The notes under the pieces are model-generated. The model was not told the origin of the DNA. It ran no database searches and was given only the letters and a program-made list of their open reading frames with translations. Positions 26,894 to 36,574 of a stretch of 64,000 nucleotides of DNA are shown piece by piece. The position numbers and the translations under genes are program-made. How positions within the stretch are numbered: position 1 is the first letter of the stretch; each line of letters opens with the position of its first letter. Source of the DNA: Puteibacter caeruleilacunae (GTDB lineage: Bacteria > Bacteroidota > Bacteroidia > Bacteroidales > Prolixibacteraceae); assembly GCA_005217565.1 (NCBI GenBank), contig SJCO01000007.1, forward strand, positions 282,939 through 346,938. The letters are read 5' to 3'.

Positions 26894-27763
26894 ATGATCA
26901 AACATTCAGAATTAATACTTAATACAGATGGAAGTATCTTTCATTTACACCTACAACCAGAACAAATCGCTGATGATATTATATTAGTTGGTGACCCAGG
27001 TAGAGTGCATATGATTGGTGAGTTTCTATCTGATATCGAGTTTACCATATCTAGTCGTGAATTTACGAGTTTAACTGGAAGATATAATAGTAAAAGAGTA
27101 ACGGTAATTTCAACTGGAATTGGCACTGACAATATCGATATTGTTGTAAATGAACTAGATGCATTAGCAAATATTGACCTAAAAAACAGAACCATTAAGC
27201 AAAATCATCGTATGCTTAATTTCATTAGGATAGGTACATCGGGAGGATTGCAAACATATTTACCTGTAAATTCGTATGTAATATCAGAGAAATCAATTGG
27301 TTTCGATGGTCTATTGAATTTTTATGAAGGGAGAAATAGTATTTGTGATCTTGAATTTGAAGCAGCGTTCAAGGAGAATACAGGTTGGCTGAAGGAGTTA
27401 GCGTCTCCTTATGTGGTTAATTGTTCTGAAAAGCTCTTAAAACTAATAAGTAATGATAATACTCACAATGGAGTTAACATTTCGGCTCCGGGGTTTTATG
27501 GCCCACAGGGACGAGTTTTAAGGCTTAAACTTTCTAATCCTGAATTGAATTCTAAAATAGAAAAGTTTGAATTCAAGGGACATAAAATCACAAATTTTGA
27601 AATGGAAAGCTCAGCCATTTATGGGCTCTCAAAATTACTTGGGCATAATGCATTAACCATATGCTTAATAATTGCAAATAGGGTTACAAAACAGGCAAAC
27701 GAGAACTATCATGATGAGATGAAAAAGCTCGTCAAGTTAGTATTAGATCGTTTGACACTATAG
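26894..27763 (+). CDS. Nucleoside phosphorylase (uridine phosphorylase-like)
   Basis: 289 residues of the PNP/UDP phosphorylase fold. ILVGDPGRVHMIGEF and VISTGIGTDNIDIVVNEL carry the phosphate-binding Gly/Arg and Gly segments, IRIGTSGGLQ the phosphate site, and ITNFEMESSAIYGLSKLLG the ribose-binding Met-Glu-Ser. It cleaves nucleosides with phosphate, giving base and ribose 1-phosphate for salvage. The base specificity is not settled by the sequence. It is eight bases ahead of the SirB1-like gene, likely an operon. Confidence 0.9.
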   Translation: MIKHSELILNTDGSIFHLHLQPEQIADDIILVGDPGRVHMIGEFLSDIEFTISSREFTSLTGRYNSKRVTVISTGIGTDNIDIVVNELDALANIDLKNRTIKQNHRMLNFIRIGTSGGLQTYLPVNSYVISEKSIGFDGLLNFYEGRNSICDLEFEAAFKENTGWLKELASPYVVNCSEKLLKLISNDNTHNGVNISAPGFYGPQGRVLRLKLSNPELNSKIEKFEFKGHKITNFEMESSAIYGLSKLLGHNALTICLIIANRVTKQANENYHDEMKKLVKLVLDRLTL

Positions 27764-27771
27764 CAAAGATT

Positions 27772-28629
27772 ATGGAATCACGAATCAATCATTTAATTGC
27801 TTTAATCGATGATCCTGATCCAAAGGTATTCGAAGCAGTATTGGAACAATTTAAGATGCTAGGACACGATGCCATCTCTGAATTGAGCAATTCTTCAGGT
27901 AACGTGTTATTTGAGATTCGAAAAGAGATGATACTTAGTAAGCTTCGTCATGATGCTGTATTTACACAAATTCAAAATTGGTTTGATGCACCAAATGATT
28001 TATTGGAGGTATTATTTGTTCTTGCCCAATTAGAGAATCCAGATATTGAGTTGGAGAAACTAAGAGAACATGTAAACTATATAATTCGTGATATTTGGCT
28101 TGAATTGAACGATAACTTAACAGCTCTGGAGAAGATCACCATTGTAAACCATATTCTTTTTCAGAACCGAGGATACAGCATTGTTCAATGGCTTGATAAA
28201 AGTCCTAATTCTTACATGATTGATCAGTTATTCATACAAAAAAAAGCGAGCCCTTTATTAATGACAATCTTTTACTTGTATATAACCCGTGAATTAGGAT
28301 TAGATGTATACGGTGTAAGTGTACCTGAAAGTCACTTTCTAGCTTATCTCGATAAAACAGGTATAATACACAAGTTTACCGATATGAAACAACCAGCACT
28401 ATTCTATATTAATCCTACCAATGAAGGTTCAGTATTAGGTAGAGCTGAAATAGAACACCTATTAACCGAAAAGGGCTTTGACATAGACTATGAGTACTTT
28501 GAACCGGTAAGTGAGAAATATTACTTACAAAGATTAGTAGCGGAGTTGAAATTCTGCTATGAATCAAGAAAAGAAAAATCTAAAGCTGCATCATTAAACG
28601 AGCTCTACCGTATCTTAAAAGACAGGTAA
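27772..28629 (+). CDS. SirB1/transglutaminase-like protein
   Basis: 285 residues matching the SirB1 N-terminal (transglutaminase core 2) family: ALEKITIVNHILFQNRGYS, SPLLMTIFYLYITRELGLDVYGVSVPESHFLAY and FYINPTNEGSVLGRAEI. The typical catalytic cysteine is not evident, so it may be a non-catalytic relative. The N-terminal 90 residues are helical and HEAT-like (LIALIDDPDPKVFEAVLEQF). Role unknown. A terminator follows. Confidence 0.85.
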   Translation: MESRINHLIALIDDPDPKVFEAVLEQFKMLGHDAISELSNSSGNVLFEIRKEMILSKLRHDAVFTQIQNWFDAPNDLLEVLFVLAQLENPDIELEKLREHVNYIIRDIWLELNDNLTALEKITIVNHILFQNRGYSIVQWLDKSPNSYMIDQLFIQKKASPLLMTIFYLYITRELGLDVYGVSVPESHFLAYLDKTGIIHKFTDMKQPALFYINPTNEGSVLGRAEIEHLLTEKGFDIDYEYFEPVSEKYYLQRLVAELKFCYESRKEKSKAASLNELYRILKDR

Positions 28630-28669
28630 ATTCAATAAATTTTGTACAAAACCAACATAACAGCAATAA

Positions 28670-28695
28670 AAAAGGGGACTAAATAGTCCCCTTTT
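28670..28695. terminator. Bidirectional terminator between the SirB1-like gene and rny
   Basis: 12-bp stem AAAAGGGGACTA / TAGTCCCCTTTT with a 2-base central gap; A and T tracts on both sides. Confidence 0.85.
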
Positions 28696-28714
28696 CTCAT
28701 TATTGAGTGTACAA

Positions 28715-30274
28715 TTATTTTGCATAATTAACTGCTCTCGTTTCACGAATAACAGTAACCTTGATTTGACCAGGATAAGTCATCTCATCTTGAATTTGTT
28801 TCGCGATATCATACGATAACTGTTCAGCTTCTTTATCGTTGATTTTCTCACTTCCAACAATAACTCTCAACTCACGTCCAGCTTGGATAGCATAAGTTTT
28901 AAGTACTCCAGGATGTGATAATGCCATTGATTCAAGTTCCTTTAATCTGTTGATATATGATTCAACCGCTTCTCTCCTTGCACCTGGACGTGCTCCAGAG
29001 ATAGCATCACATACCTGAACGATAGGAGCAATTAAGCTAGTCATTTCAACTTCATCATGGTGAGCTCCAATTGCATTACATATATCAGGTTTCTCTTTAA
29101 ACTTCTCAGCCAATTTCATACCAAGAATTGCGTGTGGCAATTCTGGTTCATCATCTGGCACTTTACCTATATCATGTAACAATCCTGCACGCTTAGCTCG
29201 TTTTGGATTCAATCCAAGTTCTGAAGCCATTATCGCACATAAGTTAGCAGTCTCCCTTGAGTGTTGCAATAAGTTTTGACCATAAGAAGAACGGTATTTC
29301 ATCTTACCAATCATTCTGATAAGCTCAGGATGAACTCCATGAATACCTAAATCAATACAAGTACGCTTACCTGTTTCAATAATCTCTTCTTCAACTTGCT
29401 TTTTAACCTTATTAACTACTTCTTCGATACGAGCTGGGTGAATTCGTCCATCTGTTACCAATTGGTGAAGAGCTAAACGAGCAATCTCACGACGTACTGG
29501 ATCGAAAGCAGAAAGTACGATTGCTTCAGGAGTATCATCTACAATAATTTCAACTCCAGTAGCAGCTTCAAGAGCTCTAATATTACGTCCTTCACGACCA
29601 ATGATTCGACCTTTAATTTCATCACTTTCAATATGGAAAATAGTTACAGAATTTTCCATTGCCGTTTCAGTTGCAACTCTTTGTATTGTTTTAACAACAA
29701 CCTTCTTTGCTTCTTTATTAGCAGTAAGCTTTGCCTCATCCATAATCTCTTGAATGTAAGACATTGCTTCTGTTTTAGCTTCATTCTTCATTGATTCAAC
29801 TAATTGAGATTTTGCCTCATCTGCCGAAAGGCCTGAGATCTCTTCTAGTTGATCAACTTGCTGCTTATGAAGTTTTTCTAATTCTTCGTTTTTAACTTCA
29901 AGAACTTCCAATTGGTGATTTAAATTTTCACGAATTGCATCAACATCCTTCTTCTTTACTTCAAAGTCCTTAACCTTGCGCTGTAGTTCATCTCTTCGCT
30001 GATTCAACGATGACTCACGTTGCTTCAACTTGTTTTCAAGATTGGCAATCTTGCCGTTTTTCTCGTTAATATACTTTTCGTGCTCAGATTTAAGCTGCAG
30101 AAACTTCTCTTTGGCCTGAAGCATCTTATCCTTCTTGATGACTTCACCTTCGGTTTCTGACTCTTTTATAATCCTGACACGTTTCTTCTTTAAGGCACTA
30201 TCCCAAAGAAAGTACGAAATCGCACCTCCTCCAGCAAATGCTGTTAAAACTGAAACTATCATTGTCCATTCCAT
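28715..30274 (-). CDS. rny: Ribonuclease Y
   Basis: 519 residues. An N-terminal membrane anchor ([20 protein letters not shown]), a long coiled coil (about 35-190), a KH domain ([31 protein letters not shown]) and an HD domain with LLHDIGKV and AIGAHHDE. It starts mRNA decay by internal cleavage at the membrane. The zapA gene lies upstream on the same strand, with a structured spacer between them. Confidence 0.97.
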   Translation of the reverse strand: MEWTMIVSVLTAFAGGGAISYFLWDSALKKKRVRIIKESETEGEVIKKDKMLQAKEKFLQLKSEHEKYINEKNGKIANLENKLKQRESSLNQRRDELQRKVKDFEVKKKDVDAIRENLNHQLEVLEVKNEELEKLHKQQVDQLEEISGLSADEAKSQLVESMKNEAKTEAMSYIQEIMDEAKLTANKEAKKVVVKTIQRVATETAMENSVTIFHIESDEIKGRIIGREGRNIRALEAATGVEIIVDDTPEAIVLSAFDPVRREIARLALHQLVTDGRIHPARIEEVVNKVKKQVEEEIIETGKRTCIDLGIHGVHPELIRMIGKMKYRSSYGQNLLQHSRETANLCAIMASELGLNPKRAKRAGLLHDIGKVPDDEPELPHAILGMKLAEKFKEKPDICNAIGAHHDEVEMTSLIAPIVQVCDAISGARPGARREAVESYINRLKELESMALSHPGVLKTYAIQAGRELRVIVGSEKINDKEAEQLSYDIAKQIQDEMTYPGQIKVTVIRETRAVNYAK

Positions 30275-30311
30275 ATTCTGTTTCCTTTCAGATTAAGTTC
30301 CATTATTATAT

Positions 30312-30368
30312 AAAAAATCCGCAACAATAAAGCACAATAAGTTTGCAACTCTTGCTTTACTAATGCGG
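30312..30368 (-). ncRNA. Structured RNA or terminator between zapA and rny (possible small 6S-like RNA)
   Basis: On the minus strand a long stem forms: CCGCA (30364-30368) with TGCGG (30319-30323), a 2x2 internal loop, then nine further pairs (AGTAAAGCA with TGCTTTATT), a 4-bp top stem, and six U residues immediately after. That is a good intrinsic terminator for zapA. A 6S-type RNA is often encoded next to zapA in bacteria, but the whole spacer is only 115 bases, so the RNA gene reading is speculative. Confidence 0.4.
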
Positions 30369-30389
30369 GTACACTCTCCAAATCTAATT

Positions 30390-30680
30390 TTAAGCTTCTC
30401 TAAGAAAATCAGCTAAGTCATTGTTTAGTTGTTCAACTTCCTCAATAAACGGAGTCTTGTCACTTTGTTCAGCTAGATCCAAATTTTGAACCACAAACTG
30501 CAAGGCTGTCATTGCAAGAAAATCCTGAACATCATTTGTTTTATACTTCTGTTTATATTGTACAACTTTATCGCTAATTATCTTCGCCGCTTTGCGTATC
30601 CGCTCCTCCTCAATCCGATTTATCTTTAATGGATATTGTCTGTCAGCAATTTTTACATTTATCGACAATTTTTCGTCCAT
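30390..30680 (-). CDS. zapA: Cell division protein ZapA
   Basis: 96 residues: a short N-terminal strand-helix domain (VKIADRQYPLKINRIEEERIRKAAKII) followed by a helix for coiled-coil tetramers. ZapA bundles FtsZ filaments at the division site. The start follows the stop of the coiled-coil gene by three bases, indicating co-translation. Confidence 0.9.
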   Translation of the reverse strand: MDEKLSINVKIADRQYPLKINRIEEERIRKAAKIISDKVVQYKQKYKTNDVQDFLAMTALQFVVQNLDLAEQSDKTPFIEEVEQLNNDLADFLREA

Positions 30681-30683
30681 ACA

Positions 30684-30974
30684 TTATCGGTTTAAAAGAG
30701 CAATACACTTATCAATTTCCCGCACAATTTTGTTAATCTTAAGCTTTGCATCAACATTATCTCCGTCTTCTATCAACGACTTTGCAAGCTTCAGATTATC
30801 ATACTTTCTTTGAATCATCTCATTCTCTTCTTTCAAACGTTCAATTTCATCAAGAAGCTTCGATTTTTCAAACTCCAGTTCTTTCTTTTCAAGTTTGAGC
30901 GTATTAACCATTCCCATGGCTTTCTGAACATTTTGCTGAATATCTTTTAATAAAATATTTTCACTTTCAGTCAT
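30684..30974 (-). CDS. Small coiled-coil protein paired with zapA
   Basis: 96 residues, nearly all helical with heptad Leu/Ile/Glu/Lys spacing (LKLEKKELEFEKSKLLDEIERLKEE). No domain recognised. Genes of this size and character commonly precede zapA in Bacteroidota, and the three-base gap suggests the products act together, possibly in a ZapB-like way. That role is inference. Confidence 0.75.
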   Translation of the reverse strand: MTESENILLKDIQQNVQKAMGMVNTLKLEKKELEFEKSKLLDEIERLKEENEMIQRKYDNLKLAKSLIEDGDNVDAKLKINKIVREIDKCIALLNR

Positions 30975-31081
30975 CTCTCACTTATTTATAGGCAAATTTA
31001 ACATTTTTAAACGATCTTGAAAATTTACCTTCCCTTTTTTGTTTAACAAAAAATTCAAATTATTCGCTTATTATCTGAGTT

Positions 31082-33661
31082 TCATTTATAATCCTTCGGT
31101 GAAATTCCGTAATTTTTTTTAAAACATTTGGTAAAATACGATGGAGAACTGAAGCCAACTTCGTATGCGATGTCATTTATCGACTGTTCTCCGCGCTTTA
31201 AAAGCTCACTAGCGCACTCCAGTCTTACATTACGGATAAATTCATTCGGCGACATATCTGTATCGTTTTTTAGCTTCCTATAAAAGCTCGATTTGCTCAT
31301 TTGCATTGCTTCATACAGATCGTTCACCGAGAAGGTTGAATCAGATATATTACTTAATATTATTTCTTCAGTTTTAACAACAAACGGTGTCTTTTCTTCT
31401 TTCAAACTCCTATCATCATCCTCTTCCTCTCCATTAACATCAGGATTTGATTCTGAAACCATTGCTAATTTTCCTCGTTGTACCTGCTTTAGATATAGAT
31501 ACCAGATTACTCCCATTGAAAGAATAACAAGAGCAATCACCCAAAGATTAAATCTTCGAATTATTTCGGTCTCAAACACCTCTGTTGACTCTATTCCGGC
31601 AGCATTAAACACCTTTATTTTTAGGTGATCATTAGTGAAAAATGAAGGATTAAACGCCAAAAGACCCAATGTCTTATTCAGGGTATTCCATTTTGTCGAT
31701 TTATCATTAACAAGATATGCAATCTTATTCTTCTCATTGAAATTGTACGACAAATTACTGACTTTCCATACAGCCTGTTCTCCTCCTGCAATAACTTTGC
31801 TTATTTGGTACTTAGGAGTAGGTATTATGGATTTAAAATTAGGATTAAGTAGTATTACCCCATCATTACATCCATACAGTAAATAACCAGATTTTGTTTC
31901 TTTTACAATTGCATGATTAAAACTATTCAGGTTCTCATTTCCTGGGAACTTATATCTCAAGACAGATTTATTCTTAGGATTGTAACGAATAAGTCCTTCT
32001 CTGGTTCCAAGCCATAAAATACCATTCTGCGATTCAGATACAGAAGTAACCGCTTCCTTTGTTTCTCCCAGTTTTAACTCATCAAGCGCTTGAGTCTTTA
32101 CGTTAAGCTGATATAGTCCATCATTTCGTCCTAGATATATAGCACCATTCTTTGCAATGCAAGCATGATTTCCATAGATGGTACTATTCGTTTTGGGATT
32201 ATGAATTCGATCCCTTCCCACTTCAAATGAATCAATTCGATTGTGTTCGTTAAGTACATCTATATATTCTAAGTTAACCATATTGGAATCTTGCTTAACG
32301 GACACACTCCCTTTTGAATCTATAAAAACAAGTCTATTATTCTTTCGCAAGATTCGATCAATTGAACGAAAACGCCCATTACCTGGCACCACATAGTTAA
32401 AAACGATCAAACTATCCCCTGTAGGTGAAAACTCACACATAAATAGGCCTTCTGAGCGTCCACCGAGCCATACAGTATCTTTTTCAAAAAAGACACTTTG
32501 CACATATAGATTCTTCCAAACCTCGCCATCTTTTATAACTGGCACATTTACAAGCTTCTTTTGAATTAAATCCAATCGATGTAATCCTCCTCCTGACGAG
32601 CCAGCCCATAACCCACCTTTCTCATCTTCTCCAATACTATTCACATAGCCGTACTCTCGCACATAGTCAGTGGTATCATGACGTAAATGTATATATTTCA
32701 GATTATCACATGAGACTTTCGTTATTCCATTCCCTCCTGTTCCTATCCATATCGCTCCTGAATAGTCGCAAAAAAGAGTATTGATAATATTATCGAAAAA
32801 ACCAGGAACATATACTTTCTCCCGATCCTCAAAAGATACCAGTTCATATTTTCCCCGCTTCTTTACTACCTGAAAAACTCCATTATTCTTGGTTCCCACG
32901 AGTACTCTATTCAAGCGATCACTCGTAATACTATTTATTCCACCCGACTTAATACATAACGAAGGTTTGCCGTCTTCGATTATCCCAACTCCTCTTTTAC
33001 TGATGAACCATAACGTTGAATCATTCGACAAATGGATATCAATTAATTCCTTTATTTTTGTGTTAGGAGTTATACTTAAACTATCACCAACCACCTCAAT
33101 ACTTGCAATCCCCTGCTCATGCAGCATCAGAAGACTATCTCCCAATACTTTCAATCCGAAACTATTAGAAAGCGTATCTAGCTTATATGGTTGAAATAAG
33201 TAATTCTCAGGATTTGCATTAATCCAAAGTTGATCTTTACAAAGTACTATAAGTGAATCATGGTAAGTAGTCATCGACTTCACCGACTGATAAACAATCT
33301 CTTCAGAAATGTTTTTCGCCAATAGATTTTTACGATCAACTTTGTAAAGGAATTCACCACTGGAAGCATAAATATTTCCATCTATATGTTCAGCAAAATG
33401 CAAAAACGACTGACTCGAAATTGCTGTCGAATCATGCTCTTCGTATATAGTAGTCATATTAGCCCCATCATACATTACAAATCCAGCATGGGTCCCAAAC
33501 CATAAATAGCCCAGGTGATCCTGAAAAACCGAATTCACATGTACATGAGGCAATCCCTGCTCAGTTCCGAGTTTTTGAAATTTGGTGAAATAATCAAATT
33601 CTACTCCTAAGCTTCTGCCTATCAATACAAAACAAAATATTATCAAAAAAATCTGCCGCAT
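31082..33661 (-). CDS. Membrane regulator: two-component propeller sensor fused directly to an AraC HTH
   Basis: 859 residues from the ATG at 33661; an earlier in-frame start at 33724 would place the upstream gene's terminator inside the coding region. A signal peptide is followed by two seven-bladed propellers (repeats such as DHLGYLWFGTHAG, YSGAIWIGTGGNG, SQNGILWLGTREGLIRYNP), a Y_Y_Y-like domain, a membrane helix (LWVIALVILSMGVIWYLYL) and a C-terminal AraC helix-turn-helix (FSVNDLYEAMQMSKSSFYRKL, SINDIAYEVGFSSPSYFTKCF). The kinase and receiver domains of hybrid two-component sensors are missing. It most likely responds to a periplasmic glycan and controls the glycoside-hydrolase-like gene upstream. 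Confidence 0.88.
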   Translation of the reverse strand: MRQIFLIIFCFVLIGRSLGVEFDYFTKFQKLGTEQGLPHVHVNSVFQDHLGYLWFGTHAGFVMYDGANMTTIYEEHDSTAISSQSFLHFAEHIDGNIYASSGEFLYKVDRKNLLAKNISEEIVYQSVKSMTTYHDSLIVLCKDQLWINANPENYLFQPYKLDTLSNSFGLKVLGDSLLMLHEQGIASIEVVGDSLSITPNTKIKELIDIHLSNDSTLWFISKRGVGIIEDGKPSLCIKSGGINSITSDRLNRVLVGTKNNGVFQVVKKRGKYELVSFEDREKVYVPGFFDNIINTLFCDYSGAIWIGTGGNGITKVSCDNLKYIHLRHDTTDYVREYGYVNSIGEDEKGGLWAGSSGGGLHRLDLIQKKLVNVPVIKDGEVWKNLYVQSVFFEKDTVWLGGRSEGLFMCEFSPTGDSLIVFNYVVPGNGRFRSIDRILRKNNRLVFIDSKGSVSVKQDSNMVNLEYIDVLNEHNRIDSFEVGRDRIHNPKTNSTIYGNHACIAKNGAIYLGRNDGLYQLNVKTQALDELKLGETKEAVTSVSESQNGILWLGTREGLIRYNPKNKSVLRYKFPGNENLNSFNHAIVKETKSGYLLYGCNDGVILLNPNFKSIIPTPKYQISKVIAGGEQAVWKVSNLSYNFNEKNKIAYLVNDKSTKWNTLNKTLGLLAFNPSFFTNDHLKIKVFNAAGIESTEVFETEIIRRFNLWVIALVILSMGVIWYLYLKQVQRGKLAMVSESNPDVNGEEEDDDRSLKEEKTPFVVKTEEIILSNISDSTFSVNDLYEAMQMSKSSFYRKLKNDTDMSPNEFIRNVRLECASELLKRGEQSINDIAYEVGFSSPSYFTKCFKKNYGISPKDYK

Positions 33662-33691
33662 AAAACTGAAAAATTCATACCCAAAAATACA

Positions 33692-33720
33692 AAAGCCGGA
33701 AGAAATCTCCTTCCGGCTTT
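33692..33720 (-). terminator. Terminator between the GH-like gene and the regulator
   Basis: 11-bp perfect stem AAAGCCGGAAG / CTTCCGGCTTT with a 7-base loop, followed on the minus strand by a broken U-rich tract. Confidence 0.8.
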
Positions 33721-33784
33721 GCAATTTATTTTAAATGATTTTTAGTTATGACAGATAGACCTAATCAGTTCCAGGCATTTAACT

Positions 33785-36163
33785 CTATTTTTTTAATATA
33801 AGAGTTTTTGAAACTGAAGGCTTTTCAGTTTTAGTCATCCAGGCTTCAATTTTCAAGTTTTCTTGATCTTTTTCGTATCCAAGCACCACTATTTCTACTT
33901 TTTTCCCTTCATATGATTTCTTCAATGGGAAGTAGTAAGTATAATTGCTATCACTATTAGTTGTTTGATTTTCCCATACATTTGAAGGGTATGAAACCGC
34001 ACGATCAGGAGCACCAATAAGTTCTCCATCTACTCGCAATGCTGCATATGCTCCTTCAACACCATGCTTGCCATTAATAGCAACACATAAGAAACTGCCT
34101 TCATGAACTTCCTTAGCAACAAAATCTCCATTCCATGCACTTTCTGGTACCATAACTTCAGGATGTGCAAACAAATTACTAGCCCTCCAGTTACTACGAT
34201 TCATCTTCTTTCCATTCGAATATCCTGTGATTTCCGACATTCTTGACGGCGAATACCACATTCGCACATACCTGATACTACTATTCACAGGAATATTTAT
34301 CTTCTGATAAGCTAAAACAGTTAATGTTTCCCATTCCTTCAGGTCTTTACTTACCTCTACAAATACACCTTCTTCTTGTTCTAAAGGCAATAGAGAAAAA
34401 TTGTCTGGGACATCTATTTGAAGGTAATCAACATGTTGAACTTTGCCTAAATCAAGACGTAGACATCCACCTTTCACATTATGCAATTTTCCTTTACGCT
34501 TTGTTGCAAAGAAATAAGTATCAGCATCCCCGTCAAAAAGGAATTTATCCCATAATCCTTTTTCTACCAAAGCTTTTTGGTTGAAAAATGCATCTCTCGC
34601 AGCTTTAACTGCATTAAATTCGGTCTCACCGGAACGCTCAAATGAACGTACCTCTAACGCATTATTATCTGCAGCATAACAAGTTGCTTCATAAAGTGCA
34701 GTGGCATCATTTGGTACAGCACACGATGTTAATGTTGCAACTTTTCTATGATATGGTAACGTTTGCTTTCTACCCTCAAATGTAACCTTCAACGATTGCC
34801 CCTTAGCTAGAACAGAAACAGTCTCTCCATCAAGAATTGCACTTTTGTATTTTCCATTCAAACGAATAGATTTTTCAGTTCCAGGTTCACCTTGTATAGT
34901 AATCTCAATTGGCTGTCCAGCAACATTCTTCACAACCTGATAATCTACACCTTCCACAGCGGGCTCATCGCACGCAGATGTAGTTGCCATTATTAAGCAT
35001 GATCTAAATGGAGCTACCTCTACAGTTACTGTTTCACCTCTTTTATATTCACCCAATACGTTTTCAGTAGGATGGAACTGACGTACATGTACTTTCCCCC
35101 CTTTTGTTAAACCGATTTCGTCATCCAACTTTACAGTATAAGTAGCTGGTTCCCAGGAGAGATTTCTCAATGAGATCAATCTTGTTCTTGCATCACCTCT
35201 AGAAACAGCGAAAGGTCCGTAATTTTCTTCTGACAATAATTTACCGTCAACCATTATTTCACGGTACTTTCTATGAAGATTATATATTCTTGCCAATTTT
35301 GAAAACTCCTTATCATTAAGTAACCAAGGGTTACCATATATTTCTGGAGCAAGAATAAGATTACGATTAAAAGCTTGAAGGATCAAGTCATCATCCCAAT
35401 TTTCCAGACAAGAAGAAATACATACACCATGATCCTCCGTTAACCTCTTCAAGCCAGGAGGCAAACCACGAGACAATGCTCCTGCTCTATGATGAGGAGC
35501 AGTAGTTTCATTAATAATATGAATATCCACGTAAGTTTCCTGTCCACCCCACAAAAAGGTGGTAGCATGCGGTTTTGATTTTTTAAGACCTAGTCGGTGA
35601 TTCAACAAAATCAAATCAGGACTGTAAGATCTACATTCCTTCATCATTTGAATAAAAGCATCCTCCTTACTCTCTCTTAAGGGACCACATACACGATCAA
35701 ACTTAAATAAAGCAAATTCATAATCCTTACAAAGCTTAACCATTTGTTCGCGACGGGCTTTCTCCTCTTCTGGCGTAATACCAAAACCATCAGGCCCTCC
35801 CCATACGCCTAAACGAGTCCCCATTGCTTTCGCTTGTTCATAATTTGGACCGAATCCTTTTGGAAATTGCTTTTTAAAACGATCAGAGTAAATACTGCCA
35901 TAGAAATTAGCACCATCAATTGCCCCCGCGTCATATGCATAAATATCAAGAACCATTCCGTACTCATCTTGAAGCCACTTAAAGAAATCCAAATTAATTC
36001 GGGTATGCTCCTCGGTTGCTCCTTCATTAAGATTATTTATCCAACTGAAATACTGGGCCCTTGATGGGGTTCTTTCATCTGCACCAGGAAATACTTTTTC
36101 CTGTGCTTGTACCATACTACAAAAGACTATCAGACTGATAAGTCCAGGAAGAAAAATCTTCAT
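33785..36163 (-). CDS. Secreted glycoside-hydrolase-like protein with TIM-barrel and C-terminal discoidin-like domain
   Basis: 792 residues with a signal peptide (cleavage near MVQAQ). Residues 80-330 look like the clan GH-D (GH27/GH36-like) TIM barrel: RLGVWGGPDGFG and FALFKFDRVCG are in the places of GLW and the KWD nucleophile segment of alpha-galactosidases. The order LILLNHRLGL, FLWGGQETYVDIH and LTEDHGVCISSCLENWDDD is unlike the characterised families, so I do not assign a specificity. Residues 520-700 resemble an F5/8 type C (discoidin) carbohydrate-binding domain (RLDLGKVQHVDYLQIDVP, YVRMWYSPSRM). It is probably controlled by the propeller-AraC gene. Confidence 0.7.
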   Translation of the reverse strand: MKIFLPGLISLIVFCSMVQAQEKVFPGADERTPSRAQYFSWINNLNEGATEEHTRINLDFFKWLQDEYGMVLDIYAYDAGAIDGANFYGSIYSDRFKKQFPKGFGPNYEQAKAMGTRLGVWGGPDGFGITPEEEKARREQMVKLCKDYEFALFKFDRVCGPLRESKEDAFIQMMKECRSYSPDLILLNHRLGLKKSKPHATTFLWGGQETYVDIHIINETTAPHHRAGALSRGLPPGLKRLTEDHGVCISSCLENWDDDLILQAFNRNLILAPEIYGNPWLLNDKEFSKLARIYNLHRKYREIMVDGKLLSEENYGPFAVSRGDARTRLISLRNLSWEPATYTVKLDDEIGLTKGGKVHVRQFHPTENVLGEYKRGETVTVEVAPFRSCLIMATTSACDEPAVEGVDYQVVKNVAGQPIEITIQGEPGTEKSIRLNGKYKSAILDGETVSVLAKGQSLKVTFEGRKQTLPYHRKVATLTSCAVPNDATALYEATCYAADNNALEVRSFERSGETEFNAVKAARDAFFNQKALVEKGLWDKFLFDGDADTYFFATKRKGKLHNVKGGCLRLDLGKVQHVDYLQIDVPDNFSLLPLEQEEGVFVEVSKDLKEWETLTVLAYQKINIPVNSSIRYVRMWYSPSRMSEITGYSNGKKMNRSNWRASNLFAHPEVMVPESAWNGDFVAKEVHEGSFLCVAINGKHGVEGAYAALRVDGELIGAPDRAVSYPSNVWENQTTNSDSNYTYYFPLKKSYEGKKVEIVVLGYEKDQENLKIEAWMTKTEKPSVSKTLILKK

Positions 36164-36523
36164 AAGCTTTATTTTAAAATTGTAAAATCATTTAGGTTGC
36201 AAACCACAACCAACTATATTAATTATAGTAGAATGAATAGGCTTAGAATCTCTAATAGTTATGTCTTTTTTAATCATAACTACTATTCTCAAAAGTAGAT
36301 GATAATCATTTATTTCCATTGATCAATCTGACCGAATATTTGTAAAATTAGATCATTGTATTTCTGCCTCTTTCTCTAAATGGATATGATAATGGCCTGA
36401 TTTTCTATCACATACAAATTGTAATTTTTGACCACGAACCAAAATTACAATTTCCTCAATCATTTGACTGATACTTTTTTAGGTTATATTTTCAATTTTG
36501 GGGACTACTTTATTATTAGATAT
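36164..36523. other. Intergenic region with a 13-bp inverted repeat
   Basis: 360 AT-rich bases without a gene. It holds a perfect inverted repeat AAATTGTAATTTT / AAAATTACAATTT (36416-36428 and 36441-36453, 12-base spacer) and a weaker one around 36254-36292 (ATAGTTATG / CATAACTA). The region is the upstream DNA of the GH-like gene; one of these repeats may be the regulator's target. Confidence 0.5.
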
Positions 36524-36552
36524 AAAAAAAGGGAGCCATAATGACTCCCTTT
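36524..36552 (-). terminator. aroC terminator
   Basis: Minus strand stem AAAGGGAG / CTCCCTTT (arms 36545-36552 and 36528-36535) with a short inner pairing CAT/ATG, followed by seven U residues. Confidence 0.85.
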
Positions 36553-36574
36553 GAATTATTATCAAGAATGTGTT

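Noticed and set aside
33662..33724. Longer N-terminus for the propeller-AraC regulator
   Set aside because: It would span the terminator of the upstream gene and bury the signal peptide.
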